DNA of 33,033 nucleotides from Methylococcaceae bacterium UBA7658 (GCA_002483425.1 DLHW01000005.1:1-33033); one strand, 5' to 3'; numbered from the stretch's first letter, positions 1-8,606 are shown. Notes: generated by a model not told the origin, from the sequence alone. A program made the numbers and translations.

Positions 1-48
1 TAACTATCTGGTTTTTGCGGCTTCCATCACAAAATCGACACGTTACAA

Positions 49-77
49 TTGACGCTGGTTTTAATATGGGTTAATGT
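49..77 (+). promoter_or_regulatory. Candidate sigma70 promoter of the C4/CI-like leader
   Basis: TTGACG (49-54) and TAATGT (72-77) are separated by exactly 17 bases. Transcription would start near position 84, at the first hairpin of the structured leader. This is seen by eye and fits where an immunity-RNA promoter would be expected. Confidence 0.45.
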
Positions 78-83
78 TCCCAC

Positions 84-292
84 GTGCTGAAAAAAACAGC
101 ACCGGGATTGAGACCCCGTTAGCAGCGGCGAAAAACGCCACTTAACCAGTGGTTTTTTTATGCCTGAAATTCAGCACGGCCTTGCCGTGCCTAATGTTAT
201 GGCGTGGTTATCTGGGCAGCCGAAAGGCTGGCCGCCATCCGTTGCGCGGTAGTCTCAACCCATTTAGCCACGTCGCCCGGCGATTGAGACCA
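84..292 (+). ncRNA. Structured leader resembling the P4 CI / P1 C4 antisense RNA region
   Basis: This leader contains several strong RNA elements. There is a 6-bp hairpin with an A7 loop (84-102), a short intrinsic terminator (138-159), a perfect 7-bp hairpin GCACGGC/GCCGTGC (174-190), and a long stem ATGGCG/CGCCAT (199-204 with 233-238) enclosing a GAAA-capped hairpin CAGCC/GGCTG. Sequence A (GGGATTGAGACCCC, 104-117) and sequence C (GCGATTGAGACC, 280-291) are near copies. Sequence B (GTCTCAACCC, 252-261) lies between them and is complementary to both. In phage P4 the CI RNA carries seqB, which pairs with seqA and seqC to cause premature termination; the P1/P7 C4 RNA works in a related way. 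The family assignment is from memory of that architecture. Confidence 0.5.
138..159 (+). terminator. Intrinsic terminator inside the leader
   Basis: The stem CCACT/AGTGG (138-142 and 148-152) with a five-base loop is followed immediately by seven T (153-159). It lies between sequence A and the hairpins that hold sequence B, where a regulated early terminator would be expected if the leader works like the P4 immunity region. Confidence 0.6.
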
Positions 293-331
293 AAGGGCGG
301 CGGTTTATCGTTAAAGCAACGGAGAACCACC

Positions 332-925
332 ATGCCAAGACCCGCCAAAACCATCGGACAAAACCTTAACCAGATCGATGTCCTGCCCAACAACCCCATA
401 AAAGCGGGCAAACAACAACTAGCGCAAGGGTTGCCAGCCATACCGAATTTTATCGCCGAAAAGCGCGGCAAATACCGCGCAATCAAGCCATTGACCGAAA
501 GCCAGATTGTGAAGGCCGCCGTTACGCTCATGAGCAAGAAAATTGACCGTGGCGACGCGCTTTCTAGCCCTGACATTACCAGTGCTTACCTTCATTGGAA
601 CTTTAGGGGGCTTGAATACGAGGTCTTTGCCTGTCTTTTCCTGGACAACCAGAACCGCGTCCTGAAACTGGAGCAGCTCTTTAGGGGTACGATAGACGCA
701 GCGGCGGTTTACCCGCGTGAAGTCGCCAAACGCGCCCTGCAATTGAACGCCGCGTCGGTCATCCTTGCCCACAACCACCCGTCCGGCATAGCTGAACCCA
801 GCCCCGCAGACAAGCACATAACCGACAAGCTAAAACAAGGGCTTGGCCTGTTCGATATCCGCGTCCTGGATCACATTATCGTCGGGGATTATTGCTTTTC
901 TTTTGCGGAGCATGGGTTGATTTGA
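332..925 (+). CDS. RadC-like JAB/JAMM domain protein (DUF2466 type)
   Basis: This 197-residue protein carries the RadC C-terminal domain. It has the metal-binding JAMM signature AHNHPSG followed by PSPAD, then a hydrophobic DHIIVGD segment and the closing SFAEHGL that typify RadC homologues. Family knowledge gives a metalloprotease-like fold with no firmly proven activity, and such short RadC-like genes are common on prophages and genomic islands. The ATG at 332 is preceded by GGAG (321-324). The frame stays open upstream to 149, through the structured leader, so a longer ash-like form cannot be excluded. The N-terminal ~60 residues are not the helix-hairpin-helix of chromosomal RadC. The leader suggests control by premature termination. 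Confidence 0.85.
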   Translation: MPRPAKTIGQNLNQIDVLPNNPIKAGKQQLAQGLPAIPNFIAEKRGKYRAIKPLTESQIVKAAVTLMSKKIDRGDALSSPDITSAYLHWNFRGLEYEVFACLFLDNQNRVLKLEQLFRGTIDAAAVYPREVAKRALQLNAASVILAHNHPSGIAEPSPADKHITDKLKQGLGLFDIRVLDHIIVGDYCFSFAEHGLI

Positions 926-1189
926 CACCCACGCGGACAGAGAAATCGGCATGGAAGCCGCTAAATTATGGAATTGAATTAGCTATAATCTAACCAAATT
1001 TACCTTTCATTTTTGCCCTGATGAAATTGTTTTAGGGGTATAAATGGGGGTATATTTAACACAGAGTCATTTTAGCCTTTAATATAAAGCCTGTACAATT
1101 CCCCCCGCCGCATTTTGAGTGATTCGAATGTGTTGTTAGATCACATAACTTCTATTTGGGCCAATGAAATATTTTAAACTTTTCAAGAT
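926..1189. other. Intergenic, with att-like tandem GGGGTATA motifs
   Basis: No gene is visible. At 1035-1056 an imperfect tandem repeat reads GGGGTATAAAT then GGGGTATATTT. Motifs of this kind recur near the attachment sites of P4-type integrases, but no integrase or tRNA is present in the window. The uvrA stop codon overlaps a 9-bp palindrome (1182-1200) with no strong T run. Confidence 0.25.
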
Positions 1190-4021
1190 TCAATCTTGAA
1201 AAAACCGCTTCAAATACTCCCCCGTATGCGAAGCCTTATTCTTGCTGACCTGCTTCGGTGTACCTTCCGCTACTAACGTACCGCCACCGTCACCGCCTTC
1301 CGGCCCCATGTCGATAATCCAGTCTGCGGTTTTAATAACGTCCAGGTTGTGTTCGATGACGACGACGGTATTGCCGTGGTCGCGCAAGGTATGCAACACT
1401 CCGAGCAATTGTTTGATGTCGTGGAAATGCAGGCCGGTGGTGGGTTCGTCCAGGATGTACAGGGTTTTGCCGGTATCGCGTTTGGAGAGTTCCTTTGCCA
1501 ACTTCACCCGTTGCGCTTCGCCGCCGGATAAGGTTGTGGCATTTTGCCCCAGCGTGATATAGCTTAAACCAACTTCGATCAAGGTATGAAGCTTTCGCGA
1601 CAAAGAAGGGATCGCGCTGAAAAATTGCGCGGCGTCTTCTACCGTCATGTCCAGGACTTCGGTAATCGTTTTGCCTTTGTAGCGGATTTCCAGTGTTTCC
1701 CGGTTATAGCGTTTGCCTTTGCAGGTGTCGCATTGCACGTAAATATCGGGCAGAAAGTGCATTTCCACTTTAATTACGCCGTCTCCCTTACAGGCTTCGC
1801 AGCGCCCGCCCTTGACGTTAAAGCTGAAGCGACCCGGCGTGTAGCCGCGCGAACGCGCTTCGTGCGTGGCGGCGTACAGTTCGCGGATCGGCGTGAATAA
1901 GCCGGTATAAGTCGCGGGATTGGAACGCGGTGTGCGTCCGATGGGGCTTTGGTCGATGTCGACCACTTTGTCGAAATGCTCCAGCCCATCGATGCCGTCG
2001 CAAGGCGCTGGAATTAGGCCAGCGCGGTTAATCAAGCGGGCGGCGTGGCAGTGTAGCGTATCGTTAATCAGCGTTGATTTCCCGGAGCCGGATACGCCCG
2101 TCACGCACGTTAATAAGCCGACTGGCAGCGAAATCGTCACATTTTTCAGGTTATTACCGTGGGCATTGCGGATGGTGATTAATTTGTCTTTATCGACAGG
2201 AACGGTACTCTCAGGTATCGGAATGCCGGTCTTGCCGGAGAGATATTGGCCGGTTAAGGACGTTTTATGTTTAATGATTTCCTTAATATTACCTTGGGCG
2301 ACAATTTCGCCGCCGTGCACGCCCGCGCCGGGGCCGATGTCGACGATATAATCGGCGGAGCGGATGGCGTCTTCGTCGTGTTCGACCACAATCACGGTAT
2401 TTCCCAGATCGCGCAGACGGAATAGGGTATTCAACAAGCGCTCGTTATCACGTTGATGCAAACCGATTGAAGGCTCATCCAGCACGTACATCACGCCGAC
2501 CAAGCCCGCGCCGATCTGGCTGGCAAGCCGAATACGTTGCGCTTCGCCGCCGGATAGCGTATCGGCGCTGCGGTCGAGCGTTAGATAATCCAGGCCGACG
2601 TTTACCAGAAATTCCAGGCGTTCCTTGATTTCCTTGACTATCTTGACTGAAATTTCGCCGCGTTTGCCGGGTAATTTTAAGTCGTTAAAAAAGCCCAATG
2701 ACCGCCGGATTGGAAAACGGGTTAAATTATGGATGGGCAAGTCGTCGATAAAGACATTACGCGCAGCGGGATTCAATCGTGCGCCGTTACATTCCGTGCA
2801 AACTTTTTGCGACAGGTATTTAGACAGCTCATCGCGCACCATCTGCGAGTCGGTTTCGTGATAGCGCCGTTCCATGTTGGCAAGCACACCTTCAAAGCTA
2901 TAGCGTCGTTTGGTCGTGCCGCCGCTGCCGGTAGGGAAGGTGAATTCAATCAATTCGTTGCCGCTGCCGTAAAGCAGCGCTTGCCGGACTTTTTCCGGCA
3001 ATTCCGAATACTTTGTTTCCGGATCGAATGCGTAATGCTTGGCTAGCGAACAGATGATTTGGTAGTAATACGCATTGCGTTTATCCCACCCACGGATTGC
3101 GCCATTGGCCAAGCTGACATCCGGGTTATGGATAACGAGGTCGGGATCGAAATGCTGTTTAACACCCAGCCCGTCGCAACTGTTACACGCGCCTTTAGGA
3201 TTGTTGAAGGAAAAAATGCGCGGTTCGAGTTCTGATAGGCTGTAACCGCAATGGTGGCAGGCGTAGCGTTCGGAAAAGATCAGGTCTTTGCCGGCTTCCG
3301 GGGTTTCTTCCAGGCAAACCGCAATCGCCATGCCGTCTGCGATTCGTAACGCGGTTTCAAACGATTCCGCCAGCCGTAACGCAATGTCGGGGCGAATTTT
3401 GAAGCGGTCGACGATGACTTCAATCGTGTGTTTCTTTTTTAAGTCCAGCTTGGGTGCTTCGTCAAGGTCGTACACCACACCGTTAATCCTCGCCCGGATA
3501 AAGCCTTGCGATTTCAAGTCGTCCAACAATTGCAAGTGTTCGCCCTTGCGCTGGTTGACAACCGGTGCGAGCAGCATCCAGCGCTGGTCTTGCGGATGCG
3601 CCATGACTAAATCCACCATCTGGCTGATGGTTTGGGCTTCCAGCGATGTACGGTGTTCCGGGCAGCCCGGAGTTCCGGCGCGGGCGTACAGCAAACGCAA
3701 ATAGTCGTAGATTTCAGTAATCGTGCCGACCGTCGAACGCGGATTGTGAGAGGTCGATTTCTGTTCGATGGAAATCGCGGGCGATAAGCCTTCGATATGG
3801 TCGACATCCGGCTTTTCCATCATCGACAGGAACTGCCGGGCATACGCCGATAGCGATTCGACGTAACGCCGCTGGCCTTCGGCATAAATCGTATCGAAGG
3901 CCAACGACGATTTCCCTGAACCGGACAACCCAGTAATCACAATCAATTTGTCGCGGGGCAGGTCGAGGTCGATATTCTTGAGGTTATGGGTGCGTGCGCC
4001 GCGGATGCTGATGGTGTCCAT
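1190..4021 (-). CDS. uvrA: Excinuclease ABC subunit A
   Basis: UvrA is the damage-recognition ATPase of nucleotide excision repair; it loads UvrB on lesions in the cytoplasm. This copy has 943 residues, the normal length, and is complete. Two ABC ATPase modules are visible. Each has a Walker A motif (GLSGSGKSS near residue 31; GVSGSGKST near 640), an ABC signature (LSGGEAQR, twice) and a Walker B ending in VLDEPS or ILDEPT. Two zinc-finger CxxC pairs are present (CHHC/CNSC near 255-285; CEAC/CDTC near 740-765). It stands alone, convergent with the radC-like gene. I looked for a LexA-type CTGT-N8-ACAG box upstream and saw none, so SOS control is not evident here. Confidence 0.98.
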   Translation of the reverse strand: MDTISIRGARTHNLKNIDLDLPRDKLIVITGLSGSGKSSLAFDTIYAEGQRRYVESLSAYARQFLSMMEKPDVDHIEGLSPAISIEQKSTSHNPRSTVGTITEIYDYLRLLYARAGTPGCPEHRTSLEAQTISQMVDLVMAHPQDQRWMLLAPVVNQRKGEHLQLLDDLKSQGFIRARINGVVYDLDEAPKLDLKKKHTIEVIVDRFKIRPDIALRLAESFETALRIADGMAIAVCLEETPEAGKDLIFSERYACHHCGYSLSELEPRIFSFNNPKGACNSCDGLGVKQHFDPDLVIHNPDVSLANGAIRGWDKRNAYYYQIICSLAKHYAFDPETKYSELPEKVRQALLYGSGNELIEFTFPTGSGGTTKRRYSFEGVLANMERRYHETDSQMVRDELSKYLSQKVCTECNGARLNPAARNVFIDDLPIHNLTRFPIRRSLGFFNDLKLPGKRGEISVKIVKEIKERLEFLVNVGLDYLTLDRSADTLSGGEAQRIRLASQIGAGLVGVMYVLDEPSIGLHQRDNERLLNTLFRLRDLGNTVIVVEHDEDAIRSADYIVDIGPGAGVHGGEIVAQGNIKEIIKHKTSLTGQYLSGKTGIPIPESTVPVDKDKLITIRNAHGNNLKNVTISLPVGLLTCVTGVSGSGKSTLINDTLHCHAARLINRAGLIPAPCDGIDGLEHFDKVVDIDQSPIGRTPRSNPATYTGLFTPIRELYAATHEARSRGYTPGRFSFNVKGGRCEACKGDGVIKVEMHFLPDIYVQCDTCKGKRYNRETLEIRYKGKTITEVLDMTVEDAAQFFSAIPSLSRKLHTLIEVGLSYITLGQNATTLSGGEAQRVKLAKELSKRDTGKTLYILDEPTTGLHFHDIKQLLGVLHTLRDHGNTVVVIEHNLDVIKTADWIIDMGPEGGDGGGTLVAEGTPKQVSKNKASHTGEYLKRFFQD

Positions 4022-4474
4022 ACAAGTAGCGTGTTATCCAGTTCCGATTCATAAAAAGCAAATGCGACAATAAACCTTAAATCGGGATAATTATCAAGTC
4101 GGAATATTTGGATTATCGTAACGCCCCGGGAATATAAGTAAAAATACGTATTGATAAGTTTTCGACTCAGTGTTTATCATGGAGCTGCATCACATCGGTA
4201 ATCATCTCTGACTACGTTCTTTGTTCTACTACTTAAGGACGCTATCATCCCTGGGCATGAAAGAACGCCAGGTTATATAAACGATGAGTTTGCCGAACAG
4301 CGGACGATATTATTGATCCGGCCTGATGAAGTTTTAATATCCGTTCGCCTTGAGCCTGTCGAAAGGCTTATGTGCTTCGACATGCTCAGCACGAACGGTT
4401 CAAACATTAAAAGGCCGGATCAATAACTGTGGTACAAATTTTTATTACTTTTATAGCAAGCGCAGGGAGAAAAA
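4022..4474. other. Intergenic between divergent uvrA and the fibre gene
   Basis: The stretch holds the 117-bp palindromic repeat described separately (4310-4426) and otherwise no gene. The presumed uvrA promoter should lie in the first ~100 bases, but only weak boxes are visible. Confidence 0.4.
4310..4426. repeat. 117-bp palindromic repeat with 15-bp perfect terminal inverted repeats
   Basis: The ends TTATTGATCCGGCCT (4310-4324) and its exact reverse complement (4412-4426) enclose an inner pair, CCGTTCG (4341-4347) and CGAACGG (4392-4398), around two degenerate copies of the unit TTCGACAxGCTCA. The same inner unit recurs at 8.4-8.7 kb and 18.7 kb. It is therefore a dispersed REP/MITE-like family rather than a one-off hairpin. 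Confidence 0.75.
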
Positions 4475-6119
4475 ATGAACAGAACACCATACCATTGCAA
4501 GCGGGCAGTCCTGATGCTTGGGCTAATGGCCGGAATGGCGCAGGCCGCGCCGCCGCCTAACCCGACTGTCAGCGACAATTTCAATACGGCGGGCGGTACT
4601 GGTGCGCTGCAAAATACCACGACTGGTAGCAATAACACAGGCTTCGGTTTTTTTTTCCCTGGGGGCGAATACCGAGGGCAATTTTAACACGGCGGTGGGC
4701 GTGGTTGCGTTACGGAACAATACGACCGGAGTGGATAATACCGCTGTTGGGAGCTCGGCCTTGTTTAGCAATACGACCGGAGTGGATAATACCGCTGTTG
4801 GGAGTTCGGCCTTGTTTAACAATACGACCGGAACCCAAAATACCGCTCTAGGGAATCAGGCTTTACGTAATAATCTCACTGCAACAAATAATACCGCTAT
4901 TGGTGATTCGGCCTTATTTAGCAATACATCAGGTTTAGGTAATGTCGCAATGGGTGCTGACTCTTCATTTTTCAATACATCTGGCAGCTTTAATACTGCT
5001 ATTGGCAATCGAGCTTTAAGAAACAATGTTTCTGGAAGACAAAACGTCGCAATTGGCAATTTTGCATTAGGGTTTAGTGTGAATCCTGAGAGTTTGACGG
5101 CAGTTGGATACGGTGCATTATTAGAGAATAATGCCGGCATTGAAAATACTGCGGTCGGTGCTTTTTCCCTGGGGAAAAATATCAATGGTTCTCAAAATAC
5201 AGGGGTCGGTTACTTATGTTTGAAAAGCAACACGACAGGGACAGCTAACTCAGCATTCGGATATGACACCTTAAGATTTAATATTTCTGGTACAGGGAAT
5301 ACCGCCATAGGAACTGGGTCTTTGCGTTTTAATTTGGCCTCGAATAATACTGGATTGGGTTTGCAATCTCTGTTCAAAAATCAAACAGGAGTTGGCAATA
5401 CTGCCATTGGCTCTTTTGCATTAGATTCCAGTTCAGCAGGCAATAACAATATCGCAATCGGCAAGAGTGCCGGCGCTGCACTGACGTCGGGCAACAACAA
5501 TATTTATATCGGCAATCCGGGGGTACCCTCGGAATCGGTTACGATACGGGTTGGAACACTGGGTTATAGCAAAACCTACATCGGCGGTATCCGTGGCCGG
5601 ACTGCCGGAGCCGACGCAGTGCCGGTAGTGATCGACAGTACCGGCAAATTAGGAACAGTTGTGTCTTCCGCCCGTTTCAAAAAAGATATCAAGGACATGA
5701 ACGAGGCCAGCCGTAAATTACTTGAGCTTCGCCCGGTCACCTACCGCTACAAGGAAACCGATGCTGGTAACCGGCTGGAATACGGCCTGATTGCCGAGGA
5801 AGTCGCCAAGGTTTATCCCGATTTAGTCGCTTACGGCGCGGACGGTAAGATCGAAACGGTGCAATATCAAAAATTGACACCGATGTTGTTGAACGAATTT
5901 CAGGAATTGCGCCGCTTGGTCGAAAACGAACAGAGACAAAATCGGCAATTGGCGGCGCAATTAAAAGCGGAAGAATCTAAAAATCGGGAACAAGTTAGGA
6001 TCGTCGCTGAATTGGAACAGCAAGTTGCGTTTTTAAAATCGCAAGATACTGCCATTAAAACGCTGAATGATCGCTTGTTAAAACTTGAGGCTCTGCAACT
6101 GGTTGCTCAAAATCGTTAA
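4475..6119 (+). pseudogene. Exported YadA-head-like repeat protein with S74 chaperone domain, frameshifted in a T9 run
   Basis: The ATG at 4475 (SD GGGAG at 4466-4470) opens a signal peptide ending MAQA, then a repeat region, but this frame stops at 4687. A second frame continues the same protein to 6119. Removing one T from the nine at 4648-4656 joins them into one 547-residue product. About thirteen 17-residue repeats of the type NTAVGxxALxxNTTG form a presumed beta-roll stalk, as in YadA heads and tail fibres. Near the C-terminus SSARFKKDI matches the S74 self-cleavage site, with Ser and Lys five apart, followed by LRPVTYRYK and YGLIAEEV. A coiled-coil tail ends the protein. It could be phase-variable, rescued by slippage, a true pseudogene, or a sequencing error. 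The likely role is a trimeric surface fibre. Confidence 0.8.
4718..4870 (+). repeat. 51-bp tandem repeats in the fibre gene
   Basis: Copies start at 4718, 4769 and 4820, exactly 51 bases apart. The first two are nearly identical (a single difference seen in the GAGCTC/GAGTTC segment). Each encodes 17 residues. Later repeats keep the period at protein level but have diverged, so the 5' pair is a recent duplication. Confidence 0.85.
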
Positions 6120-6127
6120 TATAGAGG

Positions 6128-6157
6128 CGGGTTTTGATCGAAACCATGTTAAACCCG
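6128..6157. terminator. Weak hairpin between convergent genes
   Basis: CGGGTTT (6128-6134) and AAACCCG (6151-6157) can pair around a 16-base loop. It lies between the fibre gene and the methyltransferase, which converge. No T run follows, so intrinsic termination is doubtful. Confidence 0.25.
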
Positions 6158-6166
6158 TAGGCAGAG

Positions 6167-6910
6167 TTAAGATAAAACGATCCTGATATAAGGCCTAATC
6201 GTTGCTTGCACTTCGAAACATAACGAGGTTTCGGATTGCCAGCGTTTTGCTATGCCGAGTTCGTCTTTACGATAGCCGTCGTCTAACAAGATAATGCTGT
6301 CTTTGCCTAATGTATTTTTCATCACGGGCAGCAATCCGTACCGGCCGCCTTTCGTCCGGCTGGGCGGACCGTCGCAAATGATTAGGCTGAATCCGGCGGG
6401 CAGTTCGTCGAGGCGGACATCGTACCAATCGTAGCCGCCGTAATTTTTGAGCGGTTTGGTATGAAACGTTGAAGCGAAGCCGTAGGCTGTCAAATAGCGT
6501 TGCACTTTTTCAGCCCACTCGGGCTTATGTTCGAGTACGCAATGACGTAGTTTACGTTCGGTTGCGATAGCTCCAATGAGGATGGTTGAAAGCCCCGATC
6601 CGCACTCTAAGATAGGCCCTTTGGAGATGAGAGCATGATGAATGCAGGCGGCAAGGTATTCGTCCCTGGCGCTCCAGGCTTCGTTGCCCCAGCCGTAAAC
6701 TAAATCGAGCAGCACTGGATTTCCCGGCGCTGCGCTCGCGGCAGGGTTTTTCATGAATGTCGCCATAGCGCTCCGGAAAACGGCTTCCCGGTTTCTGCCG
6801 CAAAGTAAACTCCGAATGAAGGCTGGAACGGTTTTATAGCAAGTTTCACGGAGAAAATACTCAAGTTTGCCGGGTAAACAGTGTTTTAATGTGCTTAGTG
6901 GTTCGCTCAT
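6167..6910 (-). CDS. Class I SAM-dependent methyltransferase-like protein
   Basis: The 247-residue protein has a SAM-binding motif I (ILECGSGLS, residues 100-108). It is followed by an acidic strand-end (CVLEHKPE), a DGPPSRTKGGRYG loop where class I enzymes carry motif IV, and LLDDG further on. The fold is that of small-molecule or glycan methyltransferases of the Methyltransf_24/FkbM-like groups; the substrate cannot be told from sequence. I chose the ATG at 6910 because GGAA lies just upstream; a TTG at 6991 would add 27 residues without a ribosome site. It is monocistronic. Confidence 0.75.
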   Translation of the reverse strand: MSEPLSTLKHCLPGKLEYFLRETCYKTVPAFIRSLLCGRNREAVFRSAMATFMKNPAASAAPGNPVLLDLVYGWGNEAWSARDEYLAACIHHALISKGPILECGSGLSTILIGAIATERKLRHCVLEHKPEWAEKVQRYLTAYGFASTFHTKPLKNYGGYDWYDVRLDELPAGFSLIICDGPPSRTKGGRYGLLPVMKNTLGKDSIILLDDGYRKDELGIAKRWQSETSLCFEVQATIRPYIRIVLS

Positions 6911-7208
6911 AAGGGTTCCGCTATGATAAATAAGGCTACGTTCGATGCGGGTTGTTTTGCCGGTGACTAAACGAGGTGCGAGAAGGTTCAATAGCCAAGG
7001 GAATCCGTTTATTATCCACCGGTTTAGTGCAGATTATCTACAAATTAGCCAGCGATAAATCCAAATGCCTGGAAGAATTAATGGTAAGTTTATGTATGCA
7101 GGAGGAATTGCCGGTTATTCGAGCAGGTTTTGTGACCATGAAGAAAAACTCCAGCTCATTGCCGGCGGTGTGACGATAGAATTTTGTTAATTATAATTAG
7201 GAGAAGCG

Positions 7209-7739
7209 ATGACTTTAAATTACACCGAAGAAGAATTGAATCTACTGGCGAATACGCCGCACATTATAGGCGCTGCGATGGCTTTTGCGGGGAACAGCGG
7301 TTTGTTCGGAACGGGAAAGGAAATGTTTGTCAATGCCAAAGCAATCATGGCGGGTGCGAATGATTATCCTGATAACGTATTGATCCGGGAGATTCTTCCC
7401 CACTTTCAGGAGGATACAATGGAAGCCGTGGATAAAATGAAAAAAGTGCGGGCATGGGGCGTCGAGCGCTATAAAGCGAAAGGCGTTCATTCAGCTGAAC
7501 AATTTCAGACGGAAGCAGTGGAAGATTGTAAAGCTGTAACTGCATTACTGGCGGACAAAACAAGCCAAAAGGAGGCGGACGAATATAAACAATGGGCGCT
7601 GGCTATTGCGGAAAAAGTTGCAATGGCGACGACAGAGGGCGGTTTTCTGGGATTCGGCGGCGAACGTTTCAGCGTTAACGAAAGAGAGCTGTACAACCGG
7701 ATTGAAAATGCGCTGGGTGTCAAAAGTTTGTTGGCTTAA
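7209..7739 (+). CDS. Uncharacterised soluble helical protein
   Basis: This 176-residue protein has a clear ribosome site (TTAGGAG, 7197-7203) before the ATG. There is no signal peptide or membrane segment. It is rich in Ala, Lys and Glu, predicted mostly helical, and has a glycine-rich turn FLGFGGERFS near residue 150 followed by a short amphipathic tail. The N-terminal half (EEELNLLANTPHIIGAAMAFA) and the glycine turn look conserved-family in character, but I do not recognise the family and assign no function. It stands alone. Confidence 0.75.
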   Translation: MTLNYTEEELNLLANTPHIIGAAMAFAGNSGLFGTGKEMFVNAKAIMAGANDYPDNVLIREILPHFQEDTMEAVDKMKKVRAWGVERYKAKGVHSAEQFQTEAVEDCKAVTALLADKTSQKEADEYKQWALAIAEKVAMATTEGGFLGFGGERFSVNERELYNRIENALGVKSLLA

Positions 7740-7890
7740 AAAACAGTTTAGCGGTGTTTGTCCAAAGCATTCCGCCGGAAAAGCTGAAACGGGTTGATAT
7801 CATGTTTCACAATGGGTCGTGCCGGGTTGCAATTTTCAAATTGTATCGGACACAAAGGAGACCGGCATCCTCTTTATTTAAGGCGGTATT

Positions 7891-8427
7891 ATGAGATTTC
7901 TAATAAAGCTTAAATATAGTATTTGTCTTACCTTCGCGACGACAGCGTTGTTTACGGCAAATATTGTTATTGCGGACAAACCGGGTTGGGACGATGGTGG
8001 CCGGCATGAAAAACATCGTCCGAGAGAATCGCACCGCGATTGGGGACGGCACGGCTATCAATATCCGGGGCAACCAGCGTACCGCAGTCACGATAGACCG
8101 CCTTATCACGGCGGTAAATTTTTCGACGACCGGGACCATTCATTCGTCAATGGGTATTTCGCCAACGAACACCGGTCGGGCCGGTGTCCGCCCGGACTGG
8201 ATAAAAAATACAACGGTTGTTTACCGCCGGGTCGAGAGAAAAAATGGCTAATCGGCCAGCCGATTGCGGGCGATATTGTTTATTACGACCTACCGCCAAG
8301 CTTGGCGATGGGCATAGGTTTGCCGCCGCCCGGCTACCGGTTTGTCAGAGTTGCTTCGGATATCTTATTGATAGCCATCGGTACGGGTATTGTGATGGAT
8401 GCAATTTACGATCTTGGCAGCCGATAA
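7891..8427 (+). CDS. Exported RcnB/CigR-family protein
   Basis: The 178-residue product begins with a signal peptide of about 28 residues (hydrophobic SICLTFATTALFTANIVIA). A His/Arg/Gly/Pro-rich mature region follows, with many HxxP and HD pairs. The C-terminal third carries the family signature: CPPGLDKKYNGCLPPG, then IGQPI, LPPPGYRFVRV, and a hydrophobic terminal ILLIAIGTGIVMDAI. RcnB is a periplasmic modulator of Ni/Co export in E. coli and CigR is a Salmonella homologue; function here is inferred only to family level. AGGCGG lies just before the ATG. No rcnA neighbour is present. Confidence 0.75.
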   Translation: MRFLIKLKYSICLTFATTALFTANIVIADKPGWDDGGRHEKHRPRESHRDWGRHGYQYPGQPAYRSHDRPPYHGGKFFDDRDHSFVNGYFANEHRSGRCPPGLDKKYNGCLPPGREKKWLIGQPIAGDIVYYDLPPSLAMGIGLPPPGYRFVRVASDILLIAIGTGIVMDAIYDLGSR

Positions 8428-8442
8428 ATCGCGGGAGTTTGA

Positions 8443-8562
8443 TTAAGTAAGTTTCTTAACAAGTCGTCAACAAACTCAAGACATACGCGAAAGTGTTTGA
8501 TTCCGTTCGTGGTGAGTCTGTCGCACCGGCAACGGAATCAATTTGCTCAGAGTGTCCTTAGA
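8443..8562. repeat. Degenerate palindromic repeat, tandem partner of the next copy
   Basis: Aligned by eye with the element at 8607-8724, it keeps the left TTAAG end, the CAAACTCA unit, the central CGTTCGTGGTGAG unit (8504-8515) and the right TCAGAGxxTCCTTA end (8548-8561). Its termini no longer pair perfectly. It lies 15 bases after the RcnB-like gene. Confidence 0.6.
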
Positions 8563-8606
8563 TAATCGATACAGGGTTTTTTAAATAACTTTCCCGCAGA
8601 ATAAAG

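Noticed and set aside
1349..3704. Several plus-strand open frames opposite uvrA
   Set aside because: They are shadows of the uvrA codon pattern with no independent protein features.
4022..4200. SOS (LexA) box before uvrA
   Set aside because: No CTGT-N8-ACAG-like palindrome is present in the first ~180 bases upstream.
4718..4870. Possible CRISPR or satellite array
   Set aside because: The 51-base units are contiguous, in frame, and encode fibre repeats at protein level; there are no spacers.
6976..7173. Open frame of 65 codons upstream of the unknown protein
   Set aside because: It overlaps the 5' end of the methyltransferase region antisense, has no ATG with a ribosome site, and shows no family features.
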